Of a DNA stretch of 64,000 nucleotides, positions 15,430-24,349 are shown one piece after another. The first letter of the stretch is position 1, and every line of letters starts with the position of its first letter. The notes below the pieces were generated by a model that was not told the DNA's origin, ran no database searches, and worked only from the letters and a program-made list of their open reading frames with translations. Origin of the DNA: Actinomadura sp. DC4 (GTDB lineage Bacteria; Actinomycetota; Actinomycetes; Streptosporangiales; Streptosporangiaceae); assembly GCF_030406325.1 (NCBI RefSeq), contig NZ_JAUEQY010000003.1, positions 1 to 64,000 on the forward strand, given 5' to 3'. Made by a program: the position numbers and the translations under genes.

Positions 15430-16713
15430 GTGCCTCCCGCTATGTCCCGATCTTCCTCGGGCGAAACCCCTGTCCCGGCCCGGTTGGCCTGGCTGGACCT
15501 GCTGCGCGGAATCGCGGCACTCGTGGTCGCCCTGCACCACGCGACCTACTACTTCACGCCGCGCCTGCGCGCCGGGATGGTCGACTGGTTCGACCCGGGC
15601 CTGTACGGCGTCCTGGTGTTCTTCTTGGTCAGCGGCTACATCGTGCCGGCCTCGCTCGAACGGCACGGGCGGGTGCGGAGCTTTTGGATCAGCAGGCTCA
15701 CGCGCATCTACCCGCTGCTGACGCTGGCGTGCGCGGCCATGCTGCTGCCCTTCCTGCTGGGCGTCCGTGACCTGCGCGCGGGGCTGTCGGCGTACGAGCC
15801 GGTGACCGCCGTGCTGGCACACGCCACGATGCTGCAGGACGTGCTCGGCGTGCCCAACGTGATCAACGTCCTGTGGACCCTGTCGTACGAGATGATCTTC
15901 TACCTGCTGGTCGTGGCGTTCTTCGTCACAGGGATCCACCGGCGGTCCGGGCCGATCGCGGTGGTGCTGGTCTCCGTCGCCGTCCTCGCCGGCGGGCTGC
16001 TGCCGATGGCGGCGCTGACGCGGACCGCCGGCGTCTGGCCGGTCGTCGCGCTGACCACTCTGGTGATGGCGCTGGCGATCGCGGGCGCCGTCTCGCGGCA
16101 TCCGGTGGCGCGTACGGCCGGCGGGATCGCCGGCGGCGTGCTCGGCGTCGTCCTGCTCCTGACGAACGGGCGGGTCGGTCCCTGGGAGGGCCTGGTGATC
16201 CTCTCGGCGATGTTCACCGGCACCGCCCTCTACCGCGCCGAGCACGGGCAGATCAGCCGGCGCGCGGCGGCGGTGTCGGCCGGGCTCGTGCTGACCGGCG
16301 CGATCGTGGCCGGCGTGTGGCACGCCGAGATGGGCATGTCCCCGGCGCAGGCGGACGCGTTCCAGGTCTACTGGGTCGGGTCGGTGCTGCTGGCCGGGCT
16401 GACCTTCGCCGCCGGGTGGGCGCTGCGGCACCGCCGGATCCCGGCGTGGCTGACCGCGCTCGGCACCATCAGCTTCTCGCTCTACCTGCTGCACCCGGTG
16501 CTGCTGATGCTCAACGACCAGTTCCTGGGCACGCCCGACCACGACGACGGCGTCCGGCTCGGCCTGTTCGTCCTCACGCTCGTGGCGGTCAGCGCGCTCA
16601 CGTACCGGTACGTCGAGCTCCCCTTCCAGCGGCTCGGCCGGCGGCTGAACGGGCGTCCCGCCGCACGGCCCGCCGCCGCTCCCGTTCCGGTGCCCTCCGA
16701 ACCAGCGCCGTGA
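15430..16713 (+). CDS. Membrane acyltransferase, OafA/YrhL type
   Basis: 427 residues with about ten helices. WLDLLRGIAALVVALHHATYYF carries the R-x10-H pattern of acyltransferase family 3; YGVLVFFLVSGYIVPASLER and FWISRLTRIYPLL are further family signatures. The start is GTG 15430 or ATG 15442. A TAGTCT -10-like box at 15418-15423 would place transcription on the GTG, suggesting a leaderless mRNA. With the preceding acyltransferase it probably O-acylates an extracellular glycan or glycolipid. Confidence 0.8.
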   Translation: MPPAMSRSSSGETPVPARLAWLDLLRGIAALVVALHHATYYFTPRLRAGMVDWFDPGLYGVLVFFLVSGYIVPASLERHGRVRSFWISRLTRIYPLLTLACAAMLLPFLLGVRDLRAGLSAYEPVTAVLAHATMLQDVLGVPNVINVLWTLSYEMIFYLLVVAFFVTGIHRRSGPIAVVLVSVAVLAGGLLPMAALTRTAGVWPVVALTTLVMALAIAGAVSRHPVARTAGGIAGGVLGVVLLLTNGRVGPWEGLVILSAMFTGTALYRAEHGQISRRAAAVSAGLVLTGAIVAGVWHAEMGMSPAQADAFQVYWVGSVLLAGLTFAAGWALRHRRIPAWLTALGTISFSLYLLHPVLLMLNDQFLGTPDHDDGVRLGLFVLTLVAVSALTYRYVELPFQRLGRRLNGRPAARPAAAPVPVPSEPAP

Positions 16714-16902
16714 ATAATTCGGATGACCATTGCTGAATTCGGTCCTATCGTTTCCTAACGAGCCGCCCCGGCAGGGTCAGGAGCGAGTGGCCTTCCGGAA
16801 CCGGTGCAATCGAAACAGTCATTCGTTGATAACGGGTCTCCCATCCGAAAGCTCGTCCTTCATATCGGACCTGTTACGGGGCGGCTCCTCTGGGGGTACA
16901 CC

Positions 16903-17754
16903 ATGACGCGCACTCGAGAAGTCATCATCAAGTCCACTCACCGTGGCCTCCGGTACGAGGACGGCCGCCTGACGGAGGTGCTCGAAGCCGGCCGTTACGA
17001 GGTGCCCGCCGCCGAGCGGCGCCGGCGCAAGGCGCCGGTCGTCGAGATCGTCCTGGTGGACATGCGCGAGCGGGAGCTGCTGCTCAAGGGCCAGGAGATC
17101 CTGACCTCCGACAAGGTCGCCGTACGCGTCAGCATCATCACGCAGTACCGCGTGGTCGACCCGACGGCGGCGCTGGAAAAGGTGGAGGCCTACACCGACC
17201 GCCTTTACAGCGACGTGCAGCTCGCCGCCCGGCGTTCGCTGGCGTCGATGACGCTGGAGGGCATTCTCACCAATCGCAATCGGCTGAGCGAGGACATTCT
17301 CGGTGACGTCCAGGAAGCGGCTTCGGGTTACGGAATCGCCATTCTTCGCGCGGACGTGAAGGACCTGGTCTTCCCGGGAAACCTGCAGGAGATCATGAAC
17401 CGCGTCCTCGCGACGGAGCGGCTGAGCGAGGCACAGCTCGTCGAGGCCCGTACGAAGGCCGAGCGTGAGGCGATCGAGGCCCGGTCCCGTGCGGAGAACG
17501 AGCGGATCTCCGTCCAGTCCCGGCGCGAGAGCGAGCTGGTCACGGCCGAGGGCCGCGCGCAGACCCAGCGCATGCAGGCCGAGGCGGAGGCGGAGGCCCT
17601 GCGCCTGCACGCGGAGGCGGCGAGCGCCTACGCCGACCACCCGGTCCTGCTGCGCGTACGGGAGCTGGAGACCCTCGCGCGCCTGGCCACGAACGCCGAG
17701 GCGCGGCTCTACATCGGTTTCGACAAGCACACCGAGCTGCGGAACCTGGAGTGA
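16903..17754 (+). CDS. SPFH/band-7 domain protein without membrane anchor
   Basis: 283 residues from ATG 16903 (GGGGG upstream); an in-frame ATG at 16804 lacks a ribosome site. It begins MTRTREVIIKSTHRGLRYEDGRL, then the band-7 core (VDMRERELLLKGQEILTSDKVAVRVSIITQYRVVDPTAAL, LAARRSLASMTLEGILTNR). A long charged coiled coil follows (EARTKAEREAIEARSRAENERISVQ and on, ~185-255). Unlike most stomatin/prohibitin relatives there is no N-terminal membrane helix, so membrane binding would need hairpin insertion or partners. The role is likely scaffold-like. A second SPFH gene with a membrane helix is at 55618-56436. Confidence 0.8.
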   Translation: MTRTREVIIKSTHRGLRYEDGRLTEVLEAGRYEVPAAERRRRKAPVVEIVLVDMRERELLLKGQEILTSDKVAVRVSIITQYRVVDPTAALEKVEAYTDRLYSDVQLAARRSLASMTLEGILTNRNRLSEDILGDVQEAASGYGIAILRADVKDLVFPGNLQEIMNRVLATERLSEAQLVEARTKAEREAIEARSRAENERISVQSRRESELVTAEGRAQTQRMQAEAEAEALRLHAEAASAYADHPVLLRVRELETLARLATNAEARLYIGFDKHTELRNLE

Positions 17755-17762
17755 CGGATCGT

Positions 17763-17784
17763 CCCGGCCCGCGTGCGGGCCGGG
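17763..17784. terminator. GC hairpin between convergent genes
   Basis: CCCGGCCCGC (17763-17772), GT, GCGGGCCGGG (17775-17784) form a strong stem between the SPFH stop (17754) and the SRPBCC stop (17794). It probably acts in both directions. Confidence 0.7.
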
Positions 17785-17793
17785 GCGGCCCTG

Positions 17794-18249
17794 TCAGCCG
17801 CCCAGCTCTGCCTTGATGCGGTTCAGGGTCGTGCGCATGCCCTCGCGGTTGGCCTCGGCTCGGCGGCCGGACACCCGGCCGGTGAAGATCCGGCCGAGGA
17901 CGTGCGCGCCCCGGGTGCGGCGGTCGAGCCAGACCTCGGTCAGCTCGGTGCCCTCGGGGACCGGCGCCAGCCGGTAGGACCACCGCGACACCGGCAGGCC
18001 GAAGGTCGTCACCTCGAAGGCGAACTCCTCCCCCGGCTCGGCGACCACGACCCGGCACGTGGTGAACCAGATCAGCGGGCCGCGCCGGTTGAAGCCCACG
18101 AAGCCGAGGGCCTGGTCGCCGCGCCGCGACACCACCCACGTGGCGAAGCACTCCGGGCTCCAGCGCGCCATCCGGCGTACGTCGGACACGGCCGCGTAGA
18201 CCTCGGAGGGTTCGGCGTCGACGACGACGCTCTCGGCTACCTCGGGCAT
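17794..18249 (-). CDS. SRPBCC-family (polyketide cyclase/START-like) protein
   Basis: 151 residues from ATG 18249 (MPEVAESVVVDAEPSEVYAAVSDVRRMARWSPECF). The N-terminal motif and later WLDRRTRGAHVLGRIFTGR with an amphipathic C-terminal helix (EANREGMRTTLNRIKAELG) fit the Bet v 1-like SRPBCC fold, which binds small hydrophobic ligands. No catalytic assignment is possible. It is divergent from the LigD-type polymerase, with 75 bp between starts. Confidence 0.75.
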   Translation of the reverse strand: MPEVAESVVVDAEPSEVYAAVSDVRRMARWSPECFATWVVSRRGDQALGFVGFNRRGPLIWFTTCRVVVAEPGEEFAFEVTTFGLPVSRWSYRLAPVPEGTELTEVWLDRRTRGAHVLGRIFTGRVSGRRAEANREGMRTTLNRIKAELGG

Positions 18250-18324
18250 GGGCCGAACGATAGCGGCATCCGTCTTGGGTCTCCGGGGGTTGACCCAGGA
18301 GCGCGACGCCGAAAAGGTGAGCGG

Positions 18325-19299
18325 ATGAGCGGCAAGGGCGAGACGCGTGACGGAGTGTCGCTGACCAACCTCGACCAACCGCTGTTCGACGGGGCCGGGG
18401 CCACCAAGCGTGACCTGGTCGACTATCTCGACGCCGTACGGGACCGGATCCTCCCCGTGCTGCGGGACCGGCCGCTCTCGGTCATGCGGGTGCTGCGCGG
18501 CCAGAACCCGTTCATGCAGAAGAACGTCCCCAAGTACGCCCCCTCCTGGGTCGCGACGGTGTCGCTGTGGGCGGAGACCTCCAAGCGCGAGGTCGCGTAC
18601 GCCCTGTGCGACGACCGCCGCACGCTGCTGTGGTTCGGCAACCAGCGGGCGGTGGAGTACCACCCCACGCTGATCCGCGCCGCCGACCGGGAGCACGCCA
18701 CCCACCTCGTGCTCGACATCGACCCGCCGGAGGGCGACGCGTTCCCGCTCGCGGTCGCCGCCGCCCGCCTCGCACGCAGGGCGCTCGCCGACGCCGGCAT
18801 GGCGGGCGTGGTCAAGACGAGCGGGGCCAAGGGCGTGCACGTGTTCGTGCCGATCGCGCCGGAGTGGGCGCATGAGGACGTCGCCGCGGCGACCCGGGCG
18901 CTCGCGGCGCGGGCCGAACGCCTCGATCCGTCGCTCGCGACCACGGCGTTCATCCGCGAGGACCGTGAGGGCAAGGTGTTCCTGGACTCCACCCGGTCCG
19001 GCGGGGCGACCACGGTGGTGTCGGCGTACAGCCCGCGGGTCCGGCCCGGCGCGCCGGTGTCCTTCCCCCTGTCGTGGGACGAGCTCGACGACGTGACGCC
19101 GGGCGACTTCACCGTACGCACCGCGGCGCGGCTCGTCGCCGACCGCGATCCGTGGGCCGACGAGATGCCCGGCCCGCAGCGCCTGGACGCCGGCCTGATC
19201 GAGGAGGGCCACACGATCCCGATCGCGCGGGTCCAGGCGATGCACGAGGGCAAACGCCGCGCCCGCGCCCGCCGCGACGCGGAGCGCCAGGGCGAGTAG
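18325..19299 (+). CDS. LigD-type DNA polymerase/primase (PolDom), stand-alone copy 1
   Basis: 324 residues from ATG 18325 (AAGGTGAG upstream). The archaeo-eukaryotic primase-like catalytic Asp pair is in LDIDPPEGD (Asp131, Asp133), followed by KTSGAKGVHVFVPI (SxH motif), FLDSTRSGGATTVVSAYSPR, and the PLSWDELDDVTPGDFTV closing motif. These proteins fill ends in Ku-dependent non-homologous end joining. Neither ligase nor nuclease domain is fused, and no ku gene is in the window. A second paralogue is at 60506-61705. Confidence 0.85.
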   Translation: MSGKGETRDGVSLTNLDQPLFDGAGATKRDLVDYLDAVRDRILPVLRDRPLSVMRVLRGQNPFMQKNVPKYAPSWVATVSLWAETSKREVAYALCDDRRTLLWFGNQRAVEYHPTLIRAADREHATHLVLDIDPPEGDAFPLAVAAARLARRALADAGMAGVVKTSGAKGVHVFVPIAPEWAHEDVAAATRALAARAERLDPSLATTAFIREDREGKVFLDSTRSGGATTVVSAYSPRVRPGAPVSFPLSWDELDDVTPGDFTVRTAARLVADRDPWADEMPGPQRLDAGLIEEGHTIPIARVQAMHEGKRRARARRDAERQGE

Positions 19300-19349
19300 C
19301 CACAGCGGACCGGGTACCCCGGGCGGGGCGTGCGTGGCATAGTCCAGAC

Positions 19350-20081
19350 ATGACGATCTTCGACGATCTGGTCGCCGAACAGGACCGCCTGGAAGAGATC
19401 CTGGGCCTTCTCTCCCCGGCGCAGTGGGAGTCCCCGTCGGGCGCCGACGGCTGGACGGTCGCCGACGTCGTCCTGCACCTGGCCCAGTCCGAAGAGGGCG
19501 TGGTGACCAGCGTGAACGGGGCCGGCCACGACCTGCGGCCCGGCCCGGACGACTCCGTCGACGCGGCGATGGCCCGCCTCGTACGGGAGGAGCGGACCTC
19601 TCCTTCGGAGGTGTTCGGCCGCTGGCGGGAGGCACGCCGGGCGGCGGTCACCGCGCTGCGCGGGGCCGACCCGGGCCGGTCGCTGCTGTGGGTCGAGGCG
19701 CCGCTGAAGCCGGCCACTCTGGCCACCACCCGCCTGGCCGAACACTGGGCGCACGGACTGGATGTCACGGTCCCGCTCGGCATCGACCTGCCCGACACGG
19801 ACCGGCTGCGGCACATCGCCTGGCTGGCGCACCGGACCCTGCCGTACGCCCTGGCCCTGACCGGCGGCCAGGCGCAGGAGGTGCGGTGCGAGCTGACGGC
19901 GCCGAACGGCAGGGACATGTGGAGGTACGGCCCGGACGACGCGGAGTCCGCCATCACCGGCCCGGCGGGCGCCTTCTGCCGCGTCGCCGCGCAACGTCTC
20001 TCCCCCGGGGAGTCCGGCCTGCGGACGACCGGCCCGCACGCCGACGCCGCGCTGAAGGTCCTCCGCACGTACGCCGCCTGA
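19350..20081 (+). CDS. Maleylpyruvate-isomerase/DinB-like protein, TIGR03084 type
   Basis: 243 residues from ATG 19350. An N-terminal four-helix DinB-like bundle (FDDLVAEQDRLEEILGLLSPAQW, WTVADVVLHLAQSEEGV) carries the metal-binding His of the mycothiol-dependent isomerase superfamily. A second His is in RLAEHWAHGLDV. The C-terminal half matches the wHTH-like SCP2-type tail of this subfamily. Probably mycothiol-dependent or metal-binding; the substrate is unknown. Confidence 0.72.
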   Translation: MTIFDDLVAEQDRLEEILGLLSPAQWESPSGADGWTVADVVLHLAQSEEGVVTSVNGAGHDLRPGPDDSVDAAMARLVREERTSPSEVFGRWREARRAAVTALRGADPGRSLLWVEAPLKPATLATTRLAEHWAHGLDVTVPLGIDLPDTDRLRHIAWLAHRTLPYALALTGGQAQEVRCELTAPNGRDMWRYGPDDAESAITGPAGAFCRVAAQRLSPGESGLRTTGPHADAALKVLRTYAA

Positions 20082-20164
20082 GCCGGCGTCACACCCGCGT
20101 CCAGAGCCCCGGCCCCGCGCACGTCGTAGAGCTCGTCTGACACGTCTCCGGCGGGCCCTCGCGG

Positions 20165-21166
20165 CTACGCCGTGTCGCCGTCCTGACGGAGATGTCGCTG
20201 GAGCATGCGCATCGCCCGGATGGTCGAACGCATCTCCTGCAGGTAGTTGGTGGCGGCGAAGTTCTGCTGTGGCAGGCCGCCGGTCAGTTCCGGCGCCGCC
20301 CCCACCGTCTCGACGGCACAGCCGTGGACCGAGGCCAGCATGCGGACGGCGTCGGCATGCTGGAACGGCACGTATATCGCCGAAGTCACGAGGAGCACCC
20401 GGTGGCCCGGGCCGAGCTCGGCGACGTTCTCGGCCCACCAGGCGTACGTGTCGGCGGTGTTCGCCCGGCGGGTCTCGGGCTGCGTCGACGGCGCCGCGAC
20501 CACGGTCAGTGGCAGACCGTCCGCGTGGTAACGACGCACGGCCCATCCGCGGTTGGGGTCTTCCGGGATGTATTCGCCTTCCATCTTCGGCTCGCCGGCC
20601 ACGGCGAAAGCGCGTCGCAGACCGACGTCCATGGCGTGAAGTTCGTCGACGACATCGCCCATGCCGGCGATCTCTGCCAGGGCCGGCTCGTCTCCGCCGA
20701 GCCTGCGGAAGCCGCCCAGCGCGGTGACGTCGCCGAACTCAACGCCGGTGTGGCGGAGCCCGGCCGCCCACAGCGGGCGGACGACGCAGGCGCGGACCAT
20801 TCCACCGAGGATCAGGCAGTGGTCGTAACGGGCCTTCGCCGGGCGTTCGAACGCATCACGTAATCCGAGTGTGCGAGCGGCGTCAAAGATCTTTCCCTCA
20901 TCGCCTTCCAGCACTTCCTTGGAATGCGCGAGGTTGCGTTCGCGGCCGGCCCGGAAGTCCCATGCGACCGAGAACTCCTCAAGTGCGGCGAGATATTCCG
21001 GCAGATCACGGTCTACGGCCGGACCACCGAAGTCCGCCACCAGCCGCATGAATGCCGGGTGGGTCACCCAGGCGCGTATGGCGTCTTCGACCTCGGCCGT
21101 ATCAACCCCGCCGCCTGGTGCGGGAACCAGCGGAACGACATCGTTCGCGTTCTCAGGCTTCTTCAT
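20165..21166 (-). CDS. Conserved protein, weakly DUF218/YdcF-like
   Basis: 333 residues from ATG 21166. YDHCLILGGMVRACVVRPLWAAGL, a middle PSTQPETRRANTADTYAWWAEN and VLLVTSAIYVPFQHADAVRML recall the order of strands and the S/T-rich loop of DUF218 proteins, but without the usual membrane anchor; I hold this assignment loosely. TACTCT lies six bases before the ATG, so the transcript may be leaderless. GC is lower than in adjacent plus-strand genes. It is followed upstream by the two-gene membrane unit on the same strand. Confidence 0.5.
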   Translation of the reverse strand: MKKPENANDVVPLVPAPGGGVDTAEVEDAIRAWVTHPAFMRLVADFGGPAVDRDLPEYLAALEEFSVAWDFRAGRERNLAHSKEVLEGDEGKIFDAARTLGLRDAFERPAKARYDHCLILGGMVRACVVRPLWAAGLRHTGVEFGDVTALGGFRRLGGDEPALAEIAGMGDVVDELHAMDVGLRRAFAVAGEPKMEGEYIPEDPNRGWAVRRYHADGLPLTVVAAPSTQPETRRANTADTYAWWAENVAELGPGHRVLLVTSAIYVPFQHADAVRMLASVHGCAVETVGAAPELTGGLPQQNFAATNYLQEMRSTIRAMRMLQRHLRQDGDTA

Positions 21167-21242
21167 ATCGGTAGAGTACGTCCCTCAACGTTGGCGTGCC
21201 ATGCTGTTCCGATAAACGCCCACCCCTCCACCACTCACGGAA

Positions 21243-21995
21243 TCATGGGCTCAACATTCCCATATCAATACCACTGAGCCAGCGTTCCCATCGCCATCGG
21301 CCATAACGTGGAATTCGGAGTGGACGATCGAAGCGCTCACGGAAATCATAAACTCGGCGCTCCCATTTTCCAGGCGCACGCAGCACAGGTCCTATTGGCG
21401 GCTCATGCCCCTTGGCGGCAAAGTAGATCGCCTCCCGCTGCTGGCGCGCACGTGAGTTGTACGCGGCGGCCAACTCGACCAGTGCCAGGCCCCAGCTGAG
21501 ACGATCGATCTCTTCCGGTGACAGCTCGTCCCGCGCCATCAGGCTCATGGCGATGGGGACGGCGATCACACCTTCGCGGATGACACCGAGGTGATACGTT
21601 CCCAGAAAGGGGCGTAGATCGACCCTACTTCGCGACGCCGCTTCGGCGAGGGCACCGACGGTCTCGATCCACTTCCTCGCGGCCAGTACCGCCTCGGCTC
21701 TCAATGGCTCGGGTAACTTGGCCGCTTTATCGGCTCGCAGCCGGAACCTGTCTCGCCGACGCCCTATCGGCGTCCTCAGCGCCAGATGGGGTACCAACTG
21801 GTACAGCTCCAACGGCCGGTTCTTGTAGAAGCGTTCGGTGAGGTCTAAGCGGACCGTGTGATCCTTGGCGCTCGTCGCCACGCTTCGCTCCCAGCGGGGA
21901 GTATCCAGGGACAAGAACGCCAGCACCAGACTGATGAGACCCGTCGCCACCGCCGCGGCATCGACCTCGTTGAACATCGCCGGGAGCGAGCTCAC
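21243..21995 (-). CDS. Hypothetical protein with N-terminal membrane helix (second gene of a pair)
   Basis: 250 residues. One hydrophobic segment (about 14-30, AAAVATGLISLVLAFLSL) is followed by a soluble, Arg-rich helical domain (YQLVPHLALRTPIG, ARKWIETVGALAEAASRSR, LSPEEIDRLSWGLALVELAAAYNSRARQQREAIYF). No family recognised. Its start overlaps the stop of the 21992-22765 gene (GTGA), so the two proteins are probably made together and may form a membrane-tethered complex. GC is below the window average, which could mean horizontal acquisition. Confidence 0.6.
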   Translation of the reverse strand: MSSLPAMFNEVDAAAVATGLISLVLAFLSLDTPRWERSVATSAKDHTVRLDLTERFYKNRPLELYQLVPHLALRTPIGRRRDRFRLRADKAAKLPEPLRAEAVLAARKWIETVGALAEAASRSRVDLRPFLGTYHLGVIREGVIAVPIAMSLMARDELSPEEIDRLSWGLALVELAAAYNSRARQQREAIYFAAKGHEPPIGPVLRAPGKWERRVYDFRERFDRPLRIPRYGRWRWERWLSGIDMGMLSP

Positions 21996-22765
21996 CAGTC
22001 CACCGCCCGCCCCGGACCGTCGCCACGGTCGGTGTCCACGCCGGCCTCCATCAGTTTGACTGATATCGCGACGCGTTCCCGCGCCTGAGCGAGCTTGGAC
22101 CGTACGTTGATGGTGGGTGAGCGCATCTGTAAGCGAACCCAGCCCAGGACCCGCTCGGCTGCCGTCACGCTTTCCAGCGCCAGGAAATGGATGCCACCGA
22201 CCTCGATTTCAAGGGGTGCCCTCAGGTGCCGTCGCGACGAGACGACTCGCAGTTGCTCGAAGATGGTTTTCAGCCTCAGCATGCGATACCCCCAGCGGCC
22301 TCTCCCTCCCAGAATCGACACGTACCAGATGAACGGTGCGACGAGGGCGAGGTGATTCAGCAGAGCGGCGTGCCGGCCTGGGTACTGCCGAGCTACGTCT
22401 ATGGGACGTACCAGGCCCTCGTCGACGAGTGCCGCGAATTTGTTCATGATATTGACGTCGCGGGTGACGAGTTCGCGCAGGTCGGCCACCGCACGGTCGT
22501 CGGCACATTCCAATGCGCAGATCGCCCAGATCTGCGCATTATTCATGTCCGCGCTCACGATGGCCTGGCCGATGACCGCAGCCCACGCATCGAGCATCGG
22601 ACCGGTCTCCGGTAACTCACTGAGATACCCCTCAGCCTCTTCCAGAAAGTGCTGACGGGTCTCCCTCGCTCGCCGACGCCTCAGGAACATCGTGTCGGAC
22701 CCTAAGACCACGGCGAACAAGACAAGCGGGACGTTGAGGATCCATAAGACGTGGGCAACACTCAT
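21992..22765 (-). CDS. Hypothetical protein with N-terminal membrane helix (first gene of a pair)
   Basis: 257 residues from ATG 22765, seven bases after GAGG; the GTG six bases earlier would sit on the ribosome site. It has one N-terminal helix (AHVLWILNVPLVLFAVVLGS) and then a cytoplasmic helical domain with EEAEGYLSELPETGPMLDAW and ALVAPFIWYVSILGGRG. Acidic and Arg residues are mixed and no motif was recognised; it is loosely reminiscent of DUF4760-like membrane proteins. Its promoter region carries an inverted repeat flanking a CATAAT -10 box. Confidence 0.6.
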   Translation of the reverse strand: MSVAHVLWILNVPLVLFAVVLGSDTMFLRRRRARETRQHFLEEAEGYLSELPETGPMLDAWAAVIGQAIVSADMNNAQIWAICALECADDRAVADLRELVTRDVNIMNKFAALVDEGLVRPIDVARQYPGRHAALLNHLALVAPFIWYVSILGGRGRWGYRMLRLKTIFEQLRVVSSRRHLRAPLEIEVGGIHFLALESVTAAERVLGWVRLQMRSPTINVRSKLAQARERVAISVKLMEAGVDTDRGDGPGRAVDW

Positions 22766-22780
22766 TGGCACCCCTCACCA

Positions 22781-22804
22781 GAACGCCTTCATTATGCGGC
22801 GTTC
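22781..22804 (-). promoter_or_regulatory. Inverted repeat flanking a -10 box of the membrane pair
   Basis: GAACGCC (22781-22787) and GGCGTTC (22798-22804) flank TTCATTATGC; read on the minus strand the centre contains CATAAT, about 28 bases before the start at 22765. A protein bound here would cover the promoter. Confidence 0.45.
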
Positions 22805-23002
22805 TCCCCGTTCAGGTGGCGCCCCGGACCACCGGCTCAGTTGTGAACCCTCAGCCTTATGACGCGCACCCTAAGGCAGCAGAGGACCGGATTTGATAAC
22901 AAAACAGTAATCTAACCATTTGGGCTCCGTCACCGATCGCAAAGGCGTGGAACCGGAAGATCGGCAAGGTGATGCCCACCTGATCGTGACGCCGGAGCAG
23001 GG

Positions 23003-24190
23003 CTAGTCGGGCAGGAGCGGGACCGCGGTGCCCTCTTCGCGGCCGAGGAGGACCGCCGGGGTGATGGCCGACGAGCCGAAGCGGTCGCGTACCTCGTCCA
23101 CGGCGCCGTCGACCGTGCTCGGCGCCGCCCGGTCGAGGGGCAGAGAGAGCTGGACCGCGCCGTCGTCGTATAGGCTCGCGAGGGTCACGCCGACGAGCGT
23201 CAGGCCCCGGCCGTCGATCATCGGCCGGGCGGCGGCCAGCAGGCCTCGTGCCGCGGTCAGGACGGCCTGGGTGTCGGCCGTCGCCTGGGGCAGGGTGTGC
23301 GACCGCGTGACGCGGGAGAAGTCGTCGAACCTCAGCCGCAGCGTCACCGTACGGCAGACTCTCGCGGCCTTGCGCAGCCGCCGGCCGAGGCGGTCGGTCA
23401 GGCCGACCACGATGGCGTCGAGTTCGGCCGGCGAGCGGTCGCGGCGGCCCAGGGCCCGCTGCGCGCCCATCGACCTCCGGCGGACGCCCGTGCGCACCGG
23501 CCGCGGGTCGCGGCCCAGGGCCAGGGCGTGCAGGTGCCGGCCGGATCCGCGACCGAGCATCGCGACCAGGATGTTCTCCGGCAGCTCCGCCACCTCGCCG
23601 ACCGTCGTGATGCCCCGGTGGTTCAGCTTCTCCGCGGTGACCGGGCCGACGCCCCAGAGGCGGCGGATCGGGAGCGGGTGGAGGAAGTCCAGCTCACGGT
23701 CCGGGTCGACGACGAGAAGGCCGTCCGGCTTGGCGACGCCGCTCGCCACCTTGGCGAGGAACTTGGTGCGCGCCACCCCGACCGTGATCGGCAGCCCGAT
23801 CTCCTCCGCGATCGCGCGCCGCAGGCGTACGGCGATGTCCACCGGCGTACCCGAGATCTTCGCCAGGCCGCCGACGTCGAGGAACGCCTCGTCGATCGAC
23901 AGGCCCTCGACCAGCGGCGACGTGGCCCGGAAGACCGCGAAGACGGCCTCGCTCGCCTCGGTGTAGGCCGCCATGCGGGGCTCGACGACGATCGCCTCCG
24001 GGCAGAGGCGCCGCGCCTGCCCGCCGCTCATCGCGGTACGGACGCCGTACGCCTTGGCCTCGTAGCTGGCCGCGAGCACGACCCCGGACCCGACGATCAC
24101 CGGCCGCGACCGCAGCCGCGGGTCGTCGCGCTGCTCGACGGAGGCGTAGAACGCGTCCAGGTCGGCGTGCAGGATCGTGGCGTCGCCCAT
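23003..24190 (-). CDS. dinB: DNA polymerase IV (Y-family, DinB)
   Basis: 395 residues from ATG 24190. The palm motif ILHADLDAFYASVEQRDDP is at residues 6-24; EGLSIDEAFLDVGG carries further catalytic carboxylates; the finger/palm PVIVGSGVVLAASYEAKAYGVRTAM and the HhH region LPIRRLWGVGPVTAEKLNHRGI are present. A little-finger domain follows to the C-terminus. It performs error-prone translesion synthesis. The more upstream in-frame start at 24301 is rejected because the SOS box sits directly before ATG 24190 and the family begins here. No beta-clamp motif (QLSLPL near residue 350) is exactly terminal, though QLSLPLD is a plausible clamp-binding site. Confidence 0.9.
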   Translation of the reverse strand: MGDATILHADLDAFYASVEQRDDPRLRSRPVIVGSGVVLAASYEAKAYGVRTAMSGGQARRLCPEAIVVEPRMAAYTEASEAVFAVFRATSPLVEGLSIDEAFLDVGGLAKISGTPVDIAVRLRRAIAEEIGLPITVGVARTKFLAKVASGVAKPDGLLVVDPDRELDFLHPLPIRRLWGVGPVTAEKLNHRGITTVGEVAELPENILVAMLGRGSGRHLHALALGRDPRPVRTGVRRRSMGAQRALGRRDRSPAELDAIVVGLTDRLGRRLRKAARVCRTVTLRLRFDDFSRVTRSHTLPQATADTQAVLTAARGLLAAARPMIDGRGLTLVGVTLASLYDDGAVQLSLPLDRAAPSTVDGAVDEVRDRFGSSAITPAVLLGREEGTAVPLLPD

Positions 24191-24191
24191 A

Positions 24192-24205
24192 CGAACGTAT
24201 GTTCG
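24192..24205 (-). promoter_or_regulatory. LexA (SOS) box in front of dinB
   Basis: CGAACGTATGTTCG matches the actinobacterial/Gram-positive SOS core CGAAC-N4-GTTCG with perfect arms. It lies one base upstream of ATG 24190, which predicts a short or absent 5' leader and DNA-damage induction. Confidence 0.8.
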
Positions 24206-24213
24206 CATGGAGC

Positions 24214-24273
24214 CGGGCCGGGGGGGAGCCGCGGGGCCCGTACCAGGTAGTTCGTCCTCTGTTCCGGCCGAAG
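24214..24273. repeat. 60-bp direct repeat, copy A
   Basis: Matches 25121-25180 at 53 of 60 positions, with the conserved core TACCAGGTAGTTNGTCCTCTG. It lies in the dinB/hydrolase intergenic region, 77 bp before the hydrolase start. Confidence 0.75.
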
Positions 24274-24349
24274 GGCCGGTCGCCGCGACGCCGTTCACCA
24301 CGGCGTCCTACGCGCCGGGTGGGCTGCCGCCGGAGGTACGCTCCTCCCC

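Noticed and set aside
24190-24301. Longer dinB start at 24301
   Set aside because: It would place the SOS box and the 60-bp repeat inside the coding region; family members begin at MGDATILHADLD.
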